From Hyalella azteca (Eukaryota > Arthropoda > Malacostraca > Amphipoda > Hyalellidae): a DNA stretch of 64,000 bases. Within the stretch, counting starts at the first letter, position 1; each line of letters starts with the position of its first letter. Positions 1-11,500 of the stretch are shown piece by piece. The stretch spans positions 59,472 through 123,471 of the forward strand of contig NW_025934726.1 of the NCBI RefSeq assembly GCF_000764305.2, given 5' to 3'. The position numbers and the translations under genes are program-made. Below the pieces are notes generated by a model. The model did no database searches. It saw only the letters and a list, made by a program, of their open reading frames with translations, and had not been told where the DNA came from.

Positions 1-1449
1 ATTAGAGCTGAAAGCTAACTTGATTTGGTCTTATAACAATGTTTAGCATTTATGTAATTTTAATAAATTTATAATCTTATTTGTCGAACAAACAGCTGTT
101 GTTGTATATGGGAAATCAAACTTTTCTCATATAAGTAACGAAAAGGGTTTTAAATACTAACCAGTAATTTAAACACAGTTAGATCCGTCAAATCCTTTCA
201 TGGATTTTTGTTCTGTGAAATGGACCAAACCAGTCGTGCATATATCTTTTGATTTGTTCTGTGAAATTTGATAGACAGTTTTTCAACACTGCTGAAGCAT
301 GTATTCAACTTGAAGGTGAAAAGTGAAAGATACGAAAAATTGATTCCTTTTTTTGGAAACTTAAGCTCGCTTTTTAGGACATATTTTTTAAGATTAGTCT
401 TGGTACCGAAATGACAGGTGTTTCCTGGTTAAGCACTCGCAAATATGTAAGCTATTTACTTTCAGGTTTCCCATTTAATTTCGACAGAAAAACAAAAATG
501 TCGATTTGCCCATTTGGTAGTTTTTTTCAAAGGTTCATGAAGAAATTGAGCAAGACTGTCTTGATGTTACAAAACCAGAAGCTAAAGGTAGGATTTATAA
601 CATGCAAGATTATTCACATCTTACCACAAAATGCAGTGATTCTAAATTTATGTTTTCTCTTTCGTTGATCGTGAAACAAAGGCAACTCGTCTTAATATGT
701 AGTTCGTGAAGAGTGCCAAACTAAAGGCAGATTCAATTTGAATTGACTAACTGATTAGCGGCTTTAAACATTGTTTTTTAAACTCTACTTTGTATTGTAC
801 TAAATCATCCATCATTTAGTTTAGTCCAAACTTGATTGGAGTGTGGTGCTGCGATGTTACCCCCCGAAGCTATTATCCACATTGCTGCATGCGCTTCGTT
901 AGGTTATATTGTTTGCCACCTGCAGGGATACGGCAGACTTTTGTAAACCTTATCGAGTAAATGCCCACTCAGGTATTCACCATTCCGGTGTCGCTTTTAC
1001 CATGACAAACTGAAAATCTCTAAGGAAGTTACTCTGATGGATGGCGTGACACTCCCGTGAAGAACTATGGAGACAGGAAGTCTTGAGTTCACATGCCTCT
1101 ATTTATGAGGTAGGATGGAATGATTGATTACATTAAATGTATTATTTGTGCATTATGAGGTACGATGGAATGATCGACTCGATTAAATGTATTATTATCG
1201 CATAAAATTCGTCTATAAACGAGATAATTGTGGGCAAAAACGATCGTTTATAACATTGGAACCTCAGATTGATGTGAATTAAGCGGTTTGATCACCCGAA
1301 CAATTACTGGCAAACTGTTTCCTATCGATTTCTCTTTATCGAACCAATTAATTCGCAGCGTATTTTTTTTTTGTATATTCTGAAATAATTTTTTGGAACT
1401 AATAAATAGAGTTTGGATTTAACAATTACACGCCTTTGTTAAATTTCAG
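1..1449. other. AT-rich non-coding stretch
   Basis: I see no exon-like segment with splice support here. An ATG-started frame at 411-668 has a composition expected of random AT-rich DNA. The only structure I can point to is the 50-bp duplication at 1103-1202, listed separately. Confidence 0.5.
1103..1202. repeat. two-copy 50-bp tandem duplication
   Basis: TTATGAGGTAGGATGGAATG at 1103 recurs 50 bp later with one change (TACGATGG), and both copies run on into ATTAAATGTATTATT. The copies differ at several positions, so the duplication is not very recent. Confidence 0.75.
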
Positions 1450-1631
1450 TCATGAATAAGCCACTTCTTCAATACAAGTATTGGAGCTATTCTGCACGAA
1501 TGCAGATGAGTGCACTTGTGAAGCGTGTTCTGAATAATTTTTATCCGAGTTCCCGACTATTAATTGCAAATAGAACACCCAACTATACTGCAAAGGAGCT
1601 TCGCATAATCACTTCAAATCTGCGGGCGTAG
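1450..1631 (+). CDS. possible 3'-terminal exon of an unidentified gene
   Basis: A pyrimidine-rich acceptor (CTTTGTTAAATTTCAG, ending 1449) is followed by an open frame from an ATG at 1452 to TAG at 1629-1631 (59 codons). The polyadenylation hexamer AATAAA begins at 1632, directly after the stop. The peptide begins MNKPLLQYKYWSYSARMQMS and continues basic and hydrophilic, with no low-complexity run. Acceptor, frame, stop and AATAAA in order are what a last exon looks like. I do not recognise the family. The ATG could be an internal methionine, as two bases precede it in the exon. No upstream partner exon was found. Chance is a real alternative. Confidence 0.35.
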
Positions 1632-2281
1632 AATAAATTATTTCTTCAATAATGAAGGCAAGAGGGTCATTTTACAGACAACTACACGTTTCACTTATAT
1701 AAGAAGTGTTCGACGAAGCACAATGTTATAGAATCCGCCAACCTGAGTTGCGAACTCTGTAAGTTATTTCGTTGGACAAGTGTACGAATGAAATTTATTG
1801 ATCATTGATGTAGGAACGTTATCTTGCATAATGACGGTCGATGCAAACATGAGTTTTCTATTGACTAGAGTCACACTATACTGCCAGATCATTGATCAAC
1901 GTGACTTTTGTTTTATAAGCTAACAAACAATTGTTCGAAATGCCATTACAGACACGCAACCCTCGATGTTGAAATTATTATTTCGGCATTTTTTCAGGAA
2001 CATTTTTCTGGACAAAACTTTTACGAGCCCCCAATGCGTCAAATAATTTCCAGATTTGTATTTTAATTGTTATAGTTCACAAAAAATATATGAATTATTA
2101 GACATGTGTGGTAAATATTCCATTGCATGCTTCGAAGAATCTGATTGCTTGTAACTCATTTTGCGTGATATACTGTATATTATGAGTGAAAATAATGAGG
2201 TTCTTTACGTTATTTAAATGTTCTCGCCTTCTCACTTATATTTAGTTTAAACCTGGTAAATGCCAAATGCCATTATTACAT

Positions 2282-2500
2282 TCATGAGTGTAAATCCCGA
2301 TAAAATTCGCACCCGAATTCTAAATTTTCGTCAGAACTCGACCTCTCTAAATCATAATCAGAGCCAAATATTATACCGAGATCGTCATTTTTTATGTCTT
2401 TCCTGATTGACAGGATTTTTTTAAGTAACTCGAATTTTTTTCGGTATATTTTTGATAGTACAATTACAGATGAGGCTCTATCTTGAGTACCTCGGAGCAT
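2282..2500 (-). CDS. small ORF, hypothetical
   Basis: A true ATG on the minus strand opens a 72-codon frame that ends at 2282. The peptide (starting MLRGTQDRASSVIVLSKIYR) is rich in Lys, Asp, Glu and Ser. It has a basic N-terminal half and an acidic C-terminal half, which is less AT-biased than most chance frames here. There is no obvious promoter, poly(A) signal or strong acceptor next to it. I do not recognise it and it may be spurious. Confidence 0.15.
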   Translation of the reverse strand: MLRGTQDRASSVIVLSKIYRKKFELLKKILSIRKDIKNDDLGIIFGSDYDLERSSSDENLEFGCEFYRDLHS

Positions 2501-2574
2501 AGTAGAAGTAAAGCAAGATTTCCCTGTAGTTCAAAATCAACGCATTGGTGGCTGAGGTGGAGCACTTCTTTCAG

Positions 2575-2702
2575 GAGGACTTGAACATGGGGCAAACAAA
2601 GACAATTCCAGGGAAGGTGCGCACAAGGGCTTGGTTCTAGGAGCTCCAGCGACGCTTTTTGAATACGATCCCAGGCTCTCGAGCTTCAAGATTGCGACTT
2701 GA
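2575..2702 (+). CDS. possible terminal exon, unidentified
   Basis: The acceptor GCACTTCTTTCAG ends at 2574 and is followed by a frame that stays open for 41 codons to TGA at 2700-2702. Its central part reads AHKGLVLGAPATLFEYDPRL, a varied composition. The segment is more GC-rich than its surroundings. There is no AATAAA nearby and no partner exon. A frame this short after one acceptor is easily random. Confidence 0.15.
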
Positions 2703-4295
2703 AAGCTACGACGCTAAAAAGCGCGACTCGTTTCAAATCCTGTGGGGCCTAGCATTACTTTTTCCATACGCTATAAAAACATACAAGAAATTATGTATGC
2801 CATAATTTCACATTTTTGCTGGAATAGAAAGGATTTTTTACTCACAACATCCTGCGTTACCGTCATTGACTATCTATGCTCGACTAAAATTATTTCTAGT
2901 CAAACACACGGATATCTTAAGCGTTAGAGGCGGCAACTTCCTCTTAACTAAATGCTCGGCATCAAGTTAATTGTGATTATATTCTATTTTCCATTAGAGA
3001 TGAAGTATTCAATTTTTCAGAAAGGAGTGGTACCTTAACAAAGGTATAGAAAAAAGTAAACGTTATGCAAGACCAAATTAGTGAGTTCAGTCTTACGTAA
3101 ACCAGATCTATATATGAATGTCCGCAGAATACCTGCTATCGTCTCCAGGAGAGTCTTACAATTTAGCGATCTAGCTGTAGAGTAAAAAAAATATCGCGGG
3201 GTTAGCAGACTTTTGAGCGCCAAAGAGCTCCTCTGGAAGTGTTGCACAAGAGCTTGCAAAGGCTTATGACCGGCACATGAAGTGCTGAAGAACTCAGGCA
3301 GGAACAATAGAGGAACACCTACCTCAAGTAATGAGATCTCAGCCTCATTTTAGAAGCTCCGTCACTAACAAAAGAAGTCTGTTATCACACTCTGAATGGG
3401 ATTTCGAAGTACCTTACATCTGACATTAGTTTGAGCTCCATCATATATATACACGGAATGTAATTTAAAAATAGTCATTTTTAGAATAGAGGGTAAAAAA
3501 ACAGAATAAAGGGTTTGCTATGGCTTATTTCATCAATGCAAGTTTCATTCAATTTCCTCAACACAAATATTCGGCCTACGTTCAGGTTGGAGAAGAGTTT
3601 TTGCTGCCTAAATAAAGTTTTTAATAATTTTAGGCGTTAACGTTCGTTAACGAACGAATTACACGTTCAAACTATTATACCCTATCAATTAAAAACTCGT
3701 AGAAAATAACTAAAGAAATGATACATGATGCTTATGTTACGACTGTTGATTGTGAGGACACGGGAAGTCAGCGAAGTCGAATTTCAGCCCAGAAACTCGA
3801 TCCAAATAATGCTACTAATTATCTATCACCTTTTCATCACAGCCCCATAACATTTTAATTGCAGTCCCATTGTGAAAACGATCACCTCTCCAACAGGTGA
3901 TATCTTCGGCGGGTCTTTTTCCTCCAGACTTTTCTGCGATGAATGAGATCTTCAGGGAGATAAAAAACATCACGTTGCTTCATTAACGCGGCCATCAAAG
4001 TAGTCAGGAGTCCGTCACTCCATCAGTTGCCTATGAATTCGGCCAGCATGAACAAATTTGGAATACATTTGTTTCTCAGCAACTTTTACAGAATTTCGCA
4101 CATTTCCACTTGGCGGCAGGGCTGTAGGAGATACAAACGCTCTGAGTGAGCCTATCTCATTGCTGATGAGCGTCACTGTATTCGTGTCCGTCCGCATGCC
4201 AGTCAGCGAGACGCGGCGCTGACACTCTTGACGTGACGCCGTCCTGGCTATCACCAGCGCCGTGTTACTCGCGCGTCTGCGTGTCATGGCTTACA
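2703..4295. other. non-coding, no supported gene
   Basis: Mixed AT-rich DNA. A minus-strand frame at 3035-3307 contains a pyrimidine-rich CTCTACAG and a GTAAGA that could bound a ~77-bp exon, but the peptide is unconvincing. The stretch 4000-4290 is more GC-rich and leads into the minisatellite without a gene I can support. Confidence 0.4.
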
Positions 4296-4766
4296 TGAGT
4301 TGTGGTATGGTTGTACCAGAATTGTGGTATGGTTGTGCCCGGGTTACGGTATGGTTGTGCACGAGTTGCGGCATGGTTTACATGAGTTGTGGTATGGTTG
4401 TGCCAGAGTTGTGGTGTGGTTGTGCCCGAGTTGTGGTATGGTTGTGCCAGAGTTGTGGTATGGTTGTGCCAGAGTTGTGGTATGGTTGTGCCAGCCAGAG
4501 TTGTGGTATGGTTGGGCCAGAGTTGTGGTATGGTTGTGCCAGAGTTGTGGTGTGGTTGTGCCCGAGTTGTGGTTTGGTTGTGCCCAAGTAGCGGTATGGT
4601 TGGGCCAGAGTTGTCTTATGGTTGGGCCAGAGTTGTGGTATGGTTGTGCCAGAGTTGTGGTATGGTTGTGCCCGAGTTGTGGTATGGTTGGGCCAGAGTT
4701 GTGGTATGGTTGTGCCCGAGTTGTGGTATGGTTGTGCCAGAGTTGTGGTATGGCTGTGACAGGTCT
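4296..4766. repeat. 21-bp G/T-rich minisatellite, about 22 units
   Basis: The core TGTGGTATGGTTGTGCC recurs every 21 bp with mostly transition-type variants. A 4-bp GCCA insertion near 4490 and a CATGAG-containing variant at the left edge and near 4380 break the regularity. Because 21 is a multiple of 3, several frames on both strands stay open and give heptad-like peptides (ELWYGCA, RVVVWLC, SCGMVVP). These are by-products of the period, not evidence of a protein. The plus strand is very poor in A. Confidence 0.95.
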
Positions 4767-6097
4767 GTGCCCGATCGAACTATGATGTGACATGAGCCGT
4801 GGCATAGCTGCTGAATGGTTCCGGAGTGTGACATTGCGGCACAGTAGCTGTGGACTAAACTTTGGATCTGATAAAATGATTTGGAGACATACATAGACAC
4901 GAGTCAACGTGGTTTAAGGCACAGTTTTCTCAAATGAAAATCTCAAGGTGGGAAACGTATGTTATCTGCCCTAGAGCTTGTTCTGTTCTGTTCTGGATGA
5001 AGCGAATCCTCTTCACTGCATGCAAAGAGGCTCAGGAATCGTACATCTTCTGCTCAACCCGTAGATCCTGGAGTGTTGAAGACGGCAGTTACAAGCCAAA
5101 AGTACACTAAAGGTAACGCATTTATCAGAAAAGTGTTAAGAAGATTTCCCGTTAAGATTTTGCGTGAAAAATGAAATAGAATTACAATTCGCTGCAGTTA
5201 AAAGTCTTCCTTGGCTCCTTGTGGGGCAAAAATTTTCGGTTTGTAAATTTTTTTGTAATTAATCGTACATTCCCAAGGCAATCATTGAACTCATAAATTA
5301 ATTTTGAAATTCATCAATTGGAATAGATTACGACAATATTTCGAATCGACGGGTTTGTTATTTACTCGAGTCTATGTGAAGTGAATCAGAGTTAAGGACA
5401 AAAATATCCTATACCACGCATCTGGCGTGTGAAACGTAATCAACGTCACGTGCTTGGTCAACTCGTAATCAACGTTACTTTAACGTCATTCAACTGGAGA
5501 AATATGTCACCGCGGGCTCAGTTATAGTGCAGAAACAGAGCGAACTGAAGTGAAAAGAATTCTGCGAAGAAAGCTGGCGTATGTCATTGACGCTGCCCCA
5601 CACCCATATACCGACGTTGCAGGGCCAAAGGCGCTGAAGCAGCAGTGATAGCCGAAGACGGAACCACAGATGTCCAAGCATAAAAAATTTAAATTCTCGC
5701 ATGTGCACAATACCTGAATGCCATCACAATCTCGACGCTACTCGTACATGGCGGAGTTACGAAGCAGTATTTCATGATAAATACGATGACCGGAAAGTGA
5801 ATCTCTAAATAAGAAACCTGCAAAGTCCCCACAAGACAACAGGGAACAGAAGGTTCAGTGATTAAGCTACGTTAGTTGCCGCCGGAGTCGGTCATCGCAT
5901 TGCCATAATTAAGTTCTTCGGTAGCGGAAATACGATTAGTTCCACGTAAAATCTTCATGCCCGAGCTGCAGCATTCGTCATCCAATTAAAATAAGACACA
6001 GATTGAAGTCTGATTCAAGGTAAGATAATACCCGAAAATTTGTTTGATATGAAAAGTAAATCTTTTTTCCCCGGCTGGATCGTTATATACCGTACCA
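4767..6097. other. non-coding, no supported gene
   Basis: The first ~40 bases contain decayed array-like words (GAGCCGTGGCATAGCTG). The rest is unique sequence. Two overlapping minus-strand frames at 5490-5710 lack splice or start support. Nothing else recognised. Confidence 0.45.
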
Positions 6098-6398
6098 GCA
6101 CTGTGGCGTGGCTGTACCTGCGCTGTGGCGTGGCTGTAACTGCTCTGTGGCGTGGCTGTACCTGCGCTGTGGCGTGGCTGTACCTGCTCTGTGGCGTGGC
6201 TGTACCTGCGCTGTGGCGTGGCTGTACCTGCTCTGTGGCGTGGCTATACCAGCGCTGTACTGTGGCGTGGCTGTACCTGCCCTGTGGCGTGGCTGTACCT
6301 GCGCTGTGGCGTGGCTGTACCTGCGCTGTGGCGTGGCTGTACCTGCGCTATGGCGTGGCTGTACCTGCACGCTGTGGCATGGCTGTACCTGCGCTGTG
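6098..6398. repeat. second 21-bp minisatellite, about 14 units
   Basis: The unit core CTGTGGCGTGGCTGTACC repeats every 21 bp with few variants and one irregular join near 6255. As with the array 1.8 kb upstream, the multiple-of-three period keeps several frames open. Base by base, the unit aligns with the upstream unit at 14 of 21 positions, with five of the seven differences being transitions. Confidence 0.95.
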
Positions 6399-7080
6399 TA
6401 TTCCAGCTCGTGTGGTGTTACGGTTCACTGCCGAGTTTAGGCGATGTGTTAGTTATCACTGATTAATGAAAGTGTTCTGGATTCAATTGTTTATTTGTGT
6501 TGACTGGTTGAATTAGTGAAGTACTCCTCTTTAGCAATGTATGCGTAAGTTATGATACATACAGATATATTAAATACATGAATGATTCTTTTACATTTAG
6601 GATGAAACCCACGTTTATCCTGAGCTGCGTCGGCATGTGAATATATATTTTTTACATTGTAATTTGTAATTTCACCTCAGAGGCAAGTGGCAGCGTAATA
6701 ATCGTCTATGTTTTGGGATAATTGTCTATGTTCACTAAATGGTCTTTTGTTAAATTATCCCGAATGCTATTATTTACATTAGTTCATCTGTGTCTGCCCA
6801 TTTTTTTTTGGGTAATCTATTGTTCTTAGTTTATAGTTATATTTACACTTATACACTTATATTTACACTTACACCTACACTTATCCTTTTTTCAAATCTT
6901 TAATTTATTTTTGTGTATTTTCATAGAGGGTCCGACGCTAAGACGAAACTCGCATTGAAAATGTTATCGTTAAAGTTATATATAGAATGGTTTGTTCGAA
7001 ACATTAATTTCGGTTGATATTTATTTTGTCAAAGTTTGTTTTCAATTACCATTTGCATGTTATCCAGTTCTCTACACTTT

Positions 7081-7136
7081 TCAATTAAAATATTATAATA
7101 TAGCGTGATCAATTAAAATGTTATAATATAGCGCGA
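7081..7136. repeat. 28-bp tandem duplication
   Basis: TCAATTAAAATATTATAATA followed by TAGCGTGA occurs twice in a row, 28 bp apart, with two substitutions. A partial third GATCAATATAAT follows. Confidence 0.8.
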
Positions 7137-7266
7137 TCAATATAATCAGTATCAGTATAAAGTAAAATAAATATAGTATACTTATTTTTAATAGTAAGTT
7201 AGTTGGTCAGACGATTACACTCATGATAGGTCTAATGTCAGGAGGCATTAGAATGGCTTTGTTTTG

Positions 7267-7299
7267 TTGTTGAATGGGCCCGACCGGCTCATTCAACAA
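7267..7299. repeat. stem-loop, 13-bp arms
   Basis: TTGTTGAATGGGC, a 7-base loop CCGACCG, and GCTCATTCAACAA form arms with one mismatch. The loop is GC-rich in an AT-rich context. No T-run follows that would suggest a transcript end. Function unknown. Confidence 0.6.
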
Positions 7300-7525
7300 T
7301 TACGGTGGCAATGATGATCACTGTTGATAATTCTGAACTTTATTATTCTATTGTTGCGGCGTTGCGCTAGAGTCGTCGAACAAATTGCTGGTACAGCGAT
7401 GTTGTGCATGTGGTTGTTTCAGGAGACAAGATGCCGACGCGTAAGAGGTGTTGAGTTAGTTTGTCAAATGTTTTCAACGATACATCTGACATCAGTATTA
7501 CAGAAGTTGTGTACTGGATTTCGGA

Positions 7526-7896
7526 ATGACAACGGTGTTGTTGTCGTCGAATCAAATAAATAATTTCTATTTGTCAGCCAGCATTCAAAGTATAATGAAG
7601 AGGCGAGTGGGTCTATTCTCTTTGCGGCAACCTTCGTTGTTCGGGACGTCACAGTGTTTATCTCAGCTAAAACTGCATGTTGCGGCTTTCCACGCACCGC
7701 ACAACGAAACTGATATACGTATTGCCGCCGAACCCGCGACTGCTGCGCCGGTAAAGCACTTACGTTATATACCTAAGCAAACAGTCAGTAAGTACAATTA
7801 AATTAACATTAAATATTATGTATCATTTCTCCAATGTTCTCTATTGCAGTGGCGCACAAATTTTCTGGTGCGCGGGCTGCACGCGAAACTATATGA
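7526..7896 (+). CDS. possible two-exon small gene (7526-7787, 7850-7896)
   Basis: An ATG-started frame runs to 7787, where a consensus donor GTAAGTAC begins. The putative intron is 62 bp (7788-7849) and ends in TTCTCTATTGCAG, a textbook acceptor. Joining 7787 to 7850 keeps the frame and ends at TGA 7894-7896, giving about 102 residues; a second ATG at 7595 would give 79. The exon is distinctly more GC-rich than its surroundings; a middle stretch reads HAPHNETDIRIAAEPATAAP. No domain recognised, no clear AATAAA close downstream. A short intron of this form is typical of arthropod genes. Alternatives: a fragment of a larger gene, or coincidence of a good donor and acceptor. Confidence 0.35.
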
Positions 7897-8196
7897 AATT
7901 TAATTTTCCCGGACTGGAACTGGGTAACGATACATATTATTAAATATAATAGTATTCAACCTTTTCTGGGAAGGAATTAATATGTATTTTATTAAGATGT
8001 GGTAGACTCAGACTCAATAGTCGCGAAAGAATAAGTCTCAAAATCTTTAGATTCCGGAAATTTTATGTTTGTAAATGAAGGAGGTCAGCGTGGTGACGTT
8101 AAATTGCTGCCATCCCTTGACCTGTAGAAACGAGCATGCCACATGCATGACGAAGCTTCGCGATCAAGACGAGCGGACCTATAGCTGGTCTCCTCC
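7897..8196. other. spacer without recognised feature
   Basis: AT-rich DNA leading into the 56-bp array. Nothing supported. Confidence 0.4.
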
Positions 8197-8512
8197 TGCT
8201 ATGGTGCTTGCTGCATATGCACATGATGTGACCGGTGACCATCATAGCGGTGCTGTGGTGCTTGCTGCATTGGTGCACATAATGTGACCGGTGGCCATCA
8301 TAGCGGTGCTGTGGTGCTTGCTGCATTGGTGCACATAATGTGACCGGTGGCCATCATAGTGGTACTGTGGTGCTTGCTGCATTGGTGCACATAATGTGAC
8401 CGGTGGCCATCATAGTGGTGCTGTGATGCTTGCTGCATTGGCGCACATAATGTGACCGGTGGCCATCATACTGGTACGATTGTGCTTGCTGCATATGCGC
8501 ATAATGTGACCG
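8197..8512. repeat. 56-bp minisatellite, about 5.6 units
   Basis: ATGTGACCGGTGGCCATCAT recurs at 8226, 8282, 8338, 8394 and 8450 (exact 56-bp steps) and at 8504 (54). Internal units differ by a few point changes; the outer units are the most divergent. The period is not a multiple of 3 and no useful frame results. Confidence 0.95.
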
Positions 8513-11500
8513 AGTCCATCATATTGCCATGATAGAATAGCATATATTAGTTGTTGGTGTCGTAGAAGATCAGCAACATGAATCTCGCAACTTTTGTGAC
8601 ATTATTCTAGATAAATACTGAAAATTTTTCTTGGTCAATTCAGCGTTTTGTAATCGTACGGTTTAGTAGATGAGGTCCCAATTAATATTTGTCGTTGCTA
8701 TGCTTGCTCCTTCTCCTGATACAACACATATTTGTAGGAACAGATGTTAATGATCACTCTCAATCTCCATCCTATAAATGCTTTTCTGACGATGGCATAC
8801 TTATCTGGTCTAAAGAGAGGATACATATACCTCAATATTAATGGATTATTTAGAAAATGTAAAATTTTGACTTTCAAGCGAAAATTTTTTTTCGAAAGAA
8901 TTCAATTGTTTTTTATATTTTAAAACGGTACTCCCTTTAAAAACTCGTCTCTTTAAAACACGCGCCAGCACATTTAATCCAATCTTCTATATGAATTACA
9001 TTTCGTTTTGTAGAATACATATAAGGATTACATTGTTTGCGATATGATTCCTGCAAAGCTCCAAGAACTTTGTTGTGATGATTATAATGTATCTATTATA
9101 GCTCGGTGTTAAGATTAAGAATGAGCATCACTCCTGAAAGTATTTCGAAAATTTAAATGAATTAATATATTCCAGAAAAGTATCTTTCATCAAGTAGTTC
9201 AGCGGGGCAACTATGCTCCTCGTACTACGTTGAGTCAAGGTTTTCAGCTGGAGGTGATTAACCCATTAACCCAAACTTTGAACCTATATTAGAAACGGTG
9301 ATGCTTAAAAATACTGAAAGTGGAAAGTGCGACTGGAAACAGAATAACCGTAAGGTTTCGATGCAGATGGATCGGAATCACTCGAAGCTGGCTAATTGGG
9401 GGGTATCTGGCGGTCCATAACCTCTTTATACAAACTGTGCTATTGCGCTCACTTTCTATCCTACTATTACAGTCTATTATACGAATTAAAAATTCTGAGG
9501 GCGTTCATGAGAAAAATTTTTTACTTTGCATTTCAGTTTTCGTCATCTGTTTTTGTTGGCGCTTGGATTCGTTTACCAATGAACCTCCACTCGTAGAAAA
9601 GACAACAGGCGGGGGGTTTTATATTAGTTTTTGAAGCATCAAATGTCTTCAGCTAAAAATTCACCAATCTTTTTTTACTAATACTGAACGTCGACGCACT
9701 GATCGCGTCGAGGAGGCAGTGGTATTTGTCTTGGGCGGAGCACCACCGCTGAGAAACTTGTCAGCTCCAATTACCATATGATCAACGAAATAGAACCCAA
9801 ATAAATTTTGTAGCTTCTAATTATAATATTAGGCGGCTTTGAGACGCCTTTGCATGAATCAGAGGCCGTAGAAATCTAGCAATAGATTGTGGTGGGTTGT
9901 CTTTCGTGTTACAATCCGGTTCCGATGGTCATTTCTCCTTGCTAATTTCTTATGTCTTCCCTGGTTCTAAGTACCGGTCTTTCACATAAGTAATGCTATT
10001 GTAATGACTTGAGGCCTAATCAATCTTAACACCATTCAAAAACAGCGAACTTATGAGCGAAGCACAATGAAAATTTTTCAGAAGAGGAAACTGGCAGACA
10101 TTTTAGATTTCAACAGGTTCGTAGTATTTTAACTAGGATTCATATAGGCTCATCAGCAATTGATACGATTTCAATATTATAGTTAGAATGACATTACCGG
10201 GCCACTGAATATATTACCATATGGCTAAATTATATTTCAAAATAATCCATCCTCTGTTACTAAGTTTAAAGAAACGAAGCCGACTCGTATCACCAGCTCG
10301 ATCTTTTCATGAGCACCGCATATGGAAGAAGCCAAAATTCGAATTTAGATTCAGCGCCCAAAACGAAGTGGAGGGACGATGGCGTGCGAGCAGATGTGCG
10401 CGTGATGTGACCAAGAAATATTCACTCTTGCGACGTTCCTGGTCGAGATGCGGGCTGAAATACGAGACGGTGTGTGGAATTACAGCGCATCACATCAGCA
10501 CTGCGTTAAGGTTTATCTTTGAAGTTGCGATAAAGAATTTATTTGATCACTCGAGTATGTATTTGAGTAAGCTGTATGTGAATGCATTCATTTCTTGACA
10601 CTTTACGCTGTCACTCATTCGCTAACCCTTTGTTCAAGTTCACGAGACCTCTTCACGAAAATTCAAAATTTATGGTAGAAATAATTAAAGTTATGTATAA
10701 TGGCCGCATGTTGTTCCCATTTTCTGCCTCATGAATTGCTTAATTTGGAAAGTTTAGTTGACGTGACAATTTAAAAAACATTAAGCACATATAAACAAAT
10801 CTGCTCAAATGAAAACAAAACAATCGTAAATAAAATCTGATCAAAAGGAAAAGTTTTTTAAAATTTAAAGTTGATCTGGAATGAGAGATATTTTTCTCTA
10901 TTAACCTTTATAGAGGTTGAAGTTGGGCAAGAAACGATTTGATTGAAATTAGTCATAAGTCAAAGTAATTGTGATCGATTGTTCAAATTGTTTCTTAGAA
11001 AATTCGCTCGACTGAAAACGTAAATTGACACTTTCCCCAATTTTAAATCGCATCAATATAAAATGTAGCTAGTAGGGAATTAAACTTCTATTCATTCACT
11101 GACAATAAATTCTTAGATGACTAAAAAATAAACACCGATAAGACAATGCATTAGGACTAGAAGTTACGAGTATGCTCATCAAACTCACCTAATATATAGA
11201 GTAGCTTGCATATTTTGTCTTCTTAATTCTCATATTATTCTTTACATATTCCGGAATTTATATGCTTGAGCTAAATAAGTTTGTCTACAGCGTTGACCAA
11301 GATGAAATGTCAAGTTTGTGCTAACCTTCTACATTTTTTGAATAATAACTATTATCAAGCAGAAAGATCATCTTTCATAAAGTGAATAGTTCCATAAAAC
11401 CATCCTATATAATACGATCCATTCGAAAACACAATGGAAAGATAATATGATGTAGCATGAACTTGTTATAAGTGAAAAAAGTAACGAAATTTTGAAGCAA

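Larger units (their letters stand above)
6399..7525. other. AT-rich non-coding
   Basis: Low-complexity AT-rich DNA with short local repeats (TATTTACACTTA words at 6840-6890). No gene seen. The 28-bp duplication at 7081 and the stem-loop at 7267 are listed separately. Confidence 0.5.

Noticed and set aside
4262..4907. Overlapping repeat-peptide frames on both strands at 4.3-4.9 kb
   Set aside because: All are generated by the 21-bp repeat; several frames are open simultaneously and none has independent support.
10221..10598. 125-codon ATG frame
   Set aside because: Length is within what chance gives in 64 kb with GC-richer patches; no splice, poly(A) or domain signal.
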